DNA of 8,617 nucleotides from Candidatus Cloacimonadota bacterium. Its GTDB lineage: Bacteria > Muiribacteriota > UBA6191 > JACPRK01. The translations under genes and the position numbers were made by a program. Positions 5,033 through 8,617 of this stretch are shown here, piece after piece; the first letter of the stretch is position 1; each line of letters starts with the position of its first letter. The notes under the pieces are model-generated. The model was not told where the DNA came from. It searched no databases and worked only from the letters and a program-made list of their open reading frames with translations. The stretch spans positions 1 to 8,617 of the forward strand of contig JAJFLN010000461.1 of assembly GCA_021772705.1 (NCBI GenBank), written 5' to 3'.

Positions 5033-7165
5033 CTAGTTGAAGAGGAGGGCCGCGCCTTGCAGGCGAATTCCTGGAGCCTGGGGAGAGCGGGTTACCCGAG
5101 GCATGGGGAGCAACTCGATAGCCAGCCGGATTCCGGAGCGCAATGCCTGGGCGGGGAACCGCTGTCTCAACAGCTGTCCTGATGGAGCCCGTTCAGGTCC
5201 GAGCACCCTGAGGGTGTGAGCCTGCCCCACGCGGATCAGCAGGAGATAGGGCTCGCTTTCCTGGCCTCGGAGATTCAACAGCAGTGTGGCGACTGTCTGG
5301 CCCTGAGGTAGGCACCGGGGCGGGCCGATGAGCCGGACTCGCTCGCTTCGTCTCAGCAGGATGCCCGCGGGAGCTCCGTTCTCCGTGGTCAGACGGCATG
5401 CGGAGTCGGGGATGAGCCCCCCCTCCTCGATCGACGCGGCGAACCGTTCCGGGAGAAGACCCTCCACCGGGGTAGGCAGCTCGACTCCGAGAGCCTGACA
5501 CTGCCAGTCCAGGGCCTGGAGTTGTGTGATAGCGTCGTAGAGCCTCCACTCCGAGGCGCCGGCCAGAGCCGGATGGGCCCAGACTAGCTGGGCAAAGTCC
5601 GAGAACCGGCGGAGAGCCGCGCCGAGGTCCAGCAGGGGAAGAGCCAGCTTTTCCGTCGCCTCCTCCGGACCCATGCCCTCTCGACGGTCACTCAAGACAC
5701 CCCTGGCCAGAGACGTCAGATCCGATCTATCGACCAGGTCCATGAGTCGAACGGCTCGTGTCTTCAGCCCATCGAGGCGGCGGGGCTCCGAGGCGTGGCT
5801 GGAGCCAAAGAGTCCCGGGAGGACCACGTTGTAGGAGTAGCTCTGATAGGGGTCCACGTCCTGGAACTGGACCTCGTACCCGTGACCCTGGGCATCGCGA
5901 GACATCTGGGCCCGCCGGGTTCCCCCTCCCCCGTCACTTCGTTCCAGGACCACCATGGGACTCACGGCGGAGGGATACTGCCAGGAGACCTGGATGGCAT
6001 CGGGCGGGAGGAAATGGGCGGCGACGGACGCGAAGTGGAGCTGCGCATCCCGGGCTGCGTTCTGTTGTGACCAGACATAGAGACCCACCAGTGCCACCAC
6101 AGCCAGCGCCACGGATGAGACGGCGATCTTGACGATCGCGGCGGGGGGAAGCACCCCTGGAGCCTTCTCCTGGCGGCCGGTTCGAACCGCCTGGGTCTGC
6201 ATGGGGGCCGGGGGCAGCCGAGTGGAGTTGGCGATCTGCTGTGTCGCCGACGACTGGCGAATGGCCATGACGTTCGTCGGCAGATCCTCGTTGGCGATCT
6301 TGCTGATTTCGGAGGAGAACTGAGAAGCCAGGGTTTCCAGTTCCTTGCGGAATGCCCGGGCCGACCTGGGCCGCTTGCGTGGGTCGCTACTCAGCGTCCG
6401 GTCCACCAGGGCGCAGAGGGGCTCCGGAATCTCGGGAGATGTCTGGTGGAGAGGTATGAACCGACCGCTGACCTTCTCTGCCAGGATCGCCAGGGCCGTG
6501 TCCTTGTCCCAGGGGATCTGGCCTGTCAGCATTTCATAGAGGATGACGCCGGCGGCATAGAGATCGGCCTGTCCACTGACAGTCTTGGCCGATGCCTGTT
6601 CCGGCGCCATGTACACCGGTGTTCCAATGATCAGGCCTTCCTTGGTGAGCTTCTCTCCACCCGTGTCTCCCAGTGCGATTCCGAAGTCCATCACCTTCAG
6701 GTTGTTGAACTTGTCCAGAAGGATATTGTCGGGCTTGATGTCCCGGTGGATGATCCGGTGTTCGTGGGCGTGCTCCAGTCCGAGGAGCAGCTGGCTCACC
6801 AGATCGACGGCACGGGTCAAGCCCAGGGGAGCCTCCCTGGCGATCACGGCGGCAAGGCTCTCCCCTTCCACGAACTCGTAGACGACGTAGGGCTGTTCGT
6901 TGACCTGACCGTAGGTAAGGAGCCGGACGATGTTCTCGTGTTTCCTCAGGTCAGCAGTCAGCTGAGCTTCCCGCTGCAGGCGCTTGACAGTGCTCTCGTC
7001 GCTGAAGAGGCTGGGGAGCAGGATCTTGACAGCGACCGTCCGGTTCAGAGACGTCTGGATGGCCTTGAAGACCATCCCCATCCCGCCCTCGCCAACGGCG
7101 CCGAGGATTCGAAACTCCTTGGCGAAGGCCGGATCCTTGACGACCTTCTGTATCTCCGGGAGCAT
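5033..7165 (-). CDS. Transmembrane eukaryotic-type Ser/Thr protein kinase
   Basis: This 710-residue kinase phosphorylates proteins at Ser/Thr from the inner membrane. Residues about 19-280 are a complete Hanks-type domain: glycine loop GAVGEGGMG (22-30), ATP-anchoring K47 in VAVKIL, helix-C E66, catalytic HRDIKPDN (140-147), DFG (160-162) and APE (187-189). Nothing essential is missing, so it should be active. After a linker comes one membrane helix (about 342-365), then about 345 outer residues. Residues 385-450 have a fibronectin-III-like strand pattern; the rest is not recognised. No PASTA repeats are present. The frame stays open back to an ATG at 7303, but the start at 7165 is preferred. 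By hand count the upstream stretch has G/C at position 3 in 22 of 45 codons, against 17 of 21 just after it, and it contains a tandem duplication. There is no Shine-Dalgarno at 7165; GAGGTG precedes 7303, so the longer form is not excluded. It is divergent from the TPR protein gene, a likely functional partner. Confidence 0.92.
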   Translation of the reverse strand: MLPEIQKVVKDPAFAKEFRILGAVGEGGMGMVFKAIQTSLNRTVAVKILLPSLFSDESTVKRLQREAQLTADLRKHENIVRLLTYGQVNEQPYVVYEFVEGESLAAVIAREAPLGLTRAVDLVSQLLLGLEHAHEHRIIHRDIKPDNILLDKFNNLKVMDFGIALGDTGGEKLTKEGLIIGTPVYMAPEQASAKTVSGQADLYAAGVILYEMLTGQIPWDKDTALAILAEKVSGRFIPLHQTSPEIPEPLCALVDRTLSSDPRKRPRSARAFRKELETLASQFSSEISKIANEDLPTNVMAIRQSSATQQIANSTRLPPAPMQTQAVRTGRQEKAPGVLPPAAIVKIAVSSVALAVVALVGLYVWSQQNAARDAQLHFASVAAHFLPPDAIQVSWQYPSAVSPMVVLERSDGGGGTRRAQMSRDAQGHGYEVQFQDVDPYQSYSYNVVLPGLFGSSHASEPRRLDGLKTRAVRLMDLVDRSDLTSLARGVLSDRREGMGPEEATEKLALPLLDLGAALRRFSDFAQLVWAHPALAGASEWRLYDAITQLQALDWQCQALGVELPTPVEGLLPERFAASIEEGGLIPDSACRLTTENGAPAGILLRRSERVRLIGPPRCLPQGQTVATLLLNLRGQESEPYLLLIRVGQAHTLRVLGPERAPSGQLLRQRFPAQALRSGIRLAIELLPMPRVTRSPQAPGIRLQGAALLFN

Positions 7166-7172
7166 CGGTGCC

Positions 7173-7178
7173 ACTATA
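7173..7178 (-). promoter_or_regulatory. Candidate -10 element for a near-leaderless kinase transcript
   Basis: TATAGT on the minus strand (five of six consensus bases) lies 7 nt before the preferred kinase ATG, so transcription would start at or beside the A of ATG. No convincing -35 exists upstream. It fits with the absence of a ribosome site but remains tentative. Confidence 0.3.
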
Positions 7179-7207
7179 CAACGGAGTCCCGCACAACGGA
7201 GTCCCGC
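7178..7207. repeat. Perfect 15-bp tandem duplication upstream of the kinase
   Basis: The unit acaacggagtcccgc occurs twice without mismatch, at 7178-7192 and 7193-7207, just upstream of the preferred kinase start. Being a multiple of three, it would encode a repeated five-residue block if the longer kinase start were used. It could be a duplicated operator half or a recent slippage event. Confidence 0.85.
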
Positions 7208-7284
7208 ATGATCGTGGTAGACTTGAAGCCGTGGTGTTCTCGGGGCGGCGGACTCTCGGGGCGTCCGTTGAAACGGTGACTGGA

Positions 7285-7293
7285 AAGGATAGG
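7285..7293 (+). promoter_or_regulatory. Ribosome binding site of the TPR membrane protein
   Basis: AAGGATAGG ends 8 nt before the ATG at 7302 and supports that start. Confidence 0.6.
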
Positions 7294-7294
7294 C

Positions 7295-7310
7295 TGATAT
7301 CATGATATCA
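7295..7310. other. Perfect 16-bp palindrome over the start codon
   Basis: TGATATCATGATATCA is a perfect inverted repeat and also two direct copies of the 8-bp palindrome TGATATCA. It contains the plus-strand ATG of the TPR protein (7302-7304) and an ATG on the minus strand (7301-7303) that opens the extended kinase frame. It could be an operator, or an mRNA hairpin that masks the start codon. Confidence 0.8.
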
Positions 7311-8495
7311 GCACCTCGCTACATACTTGCCTCCCTGCTCTTGCTGGCCCTCGCCTGCTCCGGCGAGACCGCCGAGGTGCCGGCGTCTGCCGTACAGGAT
7401 GCTCTGGATCGGTTGGATGAACGGATCGGGCTCTACAAGGCCCAGTTCCCGACGGTTCCCCTCAAGGAGATTCTGAAGACATCTCCGCGGAACAAGCTCG
7501 TGGCCCTGATGGCTGTGGATCCCAGGCAGGCACTGGAGAACATCGAACACATCCACCGAAAGCTGGATCGAAAGGTCTTCGTTGCCATCAAACGAGAGAT
7601 CTTCCGGACCGGAAGTGTCATCAAGCAGAGCCCCACCACGCCTTCGAATCTGCGACGCCGCCGGACGGTCCTGCTGGAGTTCGCTGAGATTGTGAAGCGT
7701 CAGGGACTGGTCCTGACCACCTACTATCCCGGCGGTCGATCCAAGTTCACGATGATCCGCGGTGAATCGGAGGCAACACTCAAGGACGTCGATGAGCGCT
7801 ACAAAGTACTCGCCGAGAGCCTGGAGCGGGAAGTCGCCGAAGATCGGGTTGCAGCCGGCGCTGGCGGTGGGGGAGCCGGAGGCGGGGACTGGGGTCTGGG
7901 AGACTACCCTGAGTCCGGTACGGCGGCCGGCAGCGATGACCCCAGCGAGTTCGACGACCACTCGACTTCCCGCACGGGACGGACCATGCCCGGTCAGAGT
8001 GAGAGCTGGATTGCTGTCTTCATGACCGGTTTTCTGATCATCACCTTCGGGTCGATGCTCGTGGTTCTGTTGCCCCGATTTGTCTCCTACGGCCGGGCCT
8101 TCCTGAAGTCGCCTTTCTCCCGAGGAATGACCACTGTTGCCGCCGACGAGCCGTTCCGGAAGGGCATGGACCTTTTCCAGCGAGGCAAGTACGAAAAGGC
8201 TCAGGAGTTCTTCGAGAAAGCCGTGGCAGCCAAGGGAGACCGGGCCAACACGAGCCATTTCTATCTGGCCCTCTGCCTGGCCAAGCAAGGCCGCAAGGCC
8301 CGGGTCATTCAGGAAGTCTCTCAGATCGATACCGCCGCCCTCACGACGGAGGAGATCTACCGCCTGGGCAGGGCCTGCGAGGACTCTTCCTGCCAGGACT
8401 CAGCCACGACTCTGTACAAACATGTCACGCAACGAGACCACAGCTACAAGGACGTGAAGGCCCGGCTGACCAAGCTCGAGAAGGGTCCCGCCTAG
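7302..8495 (+). CDS. Inner-membrane protein: exported N-terminal half, one membrane helix, cytoplasmic TPR tail
   Basis: This is a 397-residue protein. Residues 7-19 are a signal sequence ending LLALAC, compatible with a lipobox with C19 as the lipidated residue, though a plain signal peptide is possible. Residues 20-180 are charged and mostly helical, with no family I recognise. Residues 185-232 are a Gly- then Asp/Ser-rich linker. A membrane helix covers about 236-258 and is followed by basic residues, placing the C-terminal part in the cytoplasm. There a TPR motif is clear (residues 284-311, FRKGMDLFQRGKYEKAQEFF), with further helices of TPR type to 390. The ending HSYKDVKARLTKLEKG resembles the last helix of TPR modules often found beside bacterial Ser/Thr kinases. 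It is divergent from such a kinase with the mirror topology, so it could be a scaffold, sensor or substrate for it (inference). Several Thr/Ser residues just inside the membrane (269-278) are possible phosphorylation sites. Confidence 0.88.
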   Translation: MISAPRYILASLLLLALACSGETAEVPASAVQDALDRLDERIGLYKAQFPTVPLKEILKTSPRNKLVALMAVDPRQALENIEHIHRKLDRKVFVAIKREIFRTGSVIKQSPTTPSNLRRRRTVLLEFAEIVKRQGLVLTTYYPGGRSKFTMIRGESEATLKDVDERYKVLAESLEREVAEDRVAAGAGGGGAGGGDWGLGDYPESGTAAGSDDPSEFDDHSTSRTGRTMPGQSESWIAVFMTGFLIITFGSMLVVLLPRFVSYGRAFLKSPFSRGMTTVAADEPFRKGMDLFQRGKYEKAQEFFEKAVAAKGDRANTSHFYLALCLAKQGRKARVIQEVSQIDTAALTTEEIYRLGRACEDSSCQDSATTLYKHVTQRDHSYKDVKARLTKLEKGPA

Positions 8496-8528
8496 GAGCA
8501 ATACCCATGAATTAGTAGAAGAAATGTC

Positions 8529-8617
8529 TGAAAACGAGGGCTCTGCCCTCGAACTCCCGCCAGGGGCCATTGGCCCCTGGACCCCGATGAACAGGTCAGG
8601 CTTTCGTGTGTTATTCA
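8529..8617 (+). repeat. Dispersed hairpin repeat, copy R5 (module A and start of B)
   Basis: This matches 1943-2031 with few changes and runs out of the window. Its hairpins are perfect: GAGGGC-TCT-GCCCTC at 8536-8550 and the 9-bp stem CCAGGGGCC-ATT-GGCCCCTGG at 8560-8580. It starts 33 bp after the stop of the TPR protein gene, in the same orientation, so it may serve as that gene's terminator. Confidence 0.9.

Noticed and set aside
6446..7279. 277-residue open frame on the plus strand
   Set aside because: It is the antisense shadow of the kinase catalytic domain, whose motifs are all intact on the minus strand.
7166..7303. 46-residue N-terminal extension of the kinase
   Set aside because: Third-position G/C falls to about half, two ATA codons appear and the stretch contains a tandem duplication. 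The kinase domain starts soon after the preferred ATG at 7165. It is kept only as an alternative because GAGGTG lies before 7303.
7308..8288. 326-residue open frame on the minus strand
   Set aside because: It is antisense to the TPR membrane protein, which has a ribosome site, signal sequence, membrane helix and TPR motif on the plus strand.
1..8617. Insertion sequence or prophage
   Set aside because: No transposase, integrase or phage structural gene is present. The holin-like protein belongs to a widespread chromosomal family and stands in a regulator operon, not a lysis cassette.

Overview
The window is GC-rich DNA, apparently from a free-living, didermic-style bacterium. It carries seven protein genes separated by unusually repeat-rich gaps. 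The gene content is a receiver/ATPase response regulator, a transmembrane eukaryotic-type Ser/Thr kinase, a membrane TPR protein, and exported Cys- and His-rich proteins. Together with hairpin repeats and a short CACGGAG-type array, this suggests a large-genome environmental lineage of the Acidobacteriota, Planctomycetota or Riflebacteria kind. No marker gene fixes the phylum, so this is only an impression. There are no rRNA, tRNA, CRISPR or transposase genes.

Layout. From 91 to 1383, on the minus strand, a two-gene operon encodes a small four-helix membrane protein and then a receiver plus GHKL-ATPase regulator. It is preceded by a clear sigma70-type promoter at 1441-1470. From 1384 to 2333 there is no gene. 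This gap holds a 9-bp microrepeat and two near-identical copies of a dispersed hairpin-chain repeat. From 2334 to 3632, on the minus strand, lie two small exported proteins. The first is His/Cys-rich with one CXXCH motif; the second has six CxxC motifs in Gly/Ser-rich linkers. Strong Shine-Dalgarno sites fix both starts. After a 460-bp gap, 4095-4640 (plus) encodes a membrane-anchored, Cys-rich protein resembling a degenerate pseudopilin. Its stop codon lies inside a repeat copy. From 4641 to 5032 there is only repeat DNA: an inverted copy of the dispersed repeat, a 132-bp palindromic element and a hairpin next to the kinase stop.

From 5033 to 7165 (minus) a 710-residue Ser/Thr kinase has a cytoplasmic kinase domain, one membrane helix and a large outer region. 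Divergently, 7302-8495 (plus) encodes a protein with an exported N-terminal half, one membrane helix and a cytoplasmic TPR tail. The two topologies are complementary, so a kinase/TPR signalling pair across the inner membrane is plausible. The region between them is compact and contains a perfect 15-bp tandem duplication and a perfect 16-bp palindrome over the start codon.

The most distinctive feature is the dispersed repeat. Five copies or fragments occur, at both window edges and in the two largest gaps. All lie at the 3' sides of genes, and each unit is a chain of short, mostly perfect hairpins. No complete new defence or metabolic system is evident. The best candidates for undescribed biology are the repeat family, the 132-bp palindrome, the CxxC/His-rich exported pair and the kinase/TPR pair.
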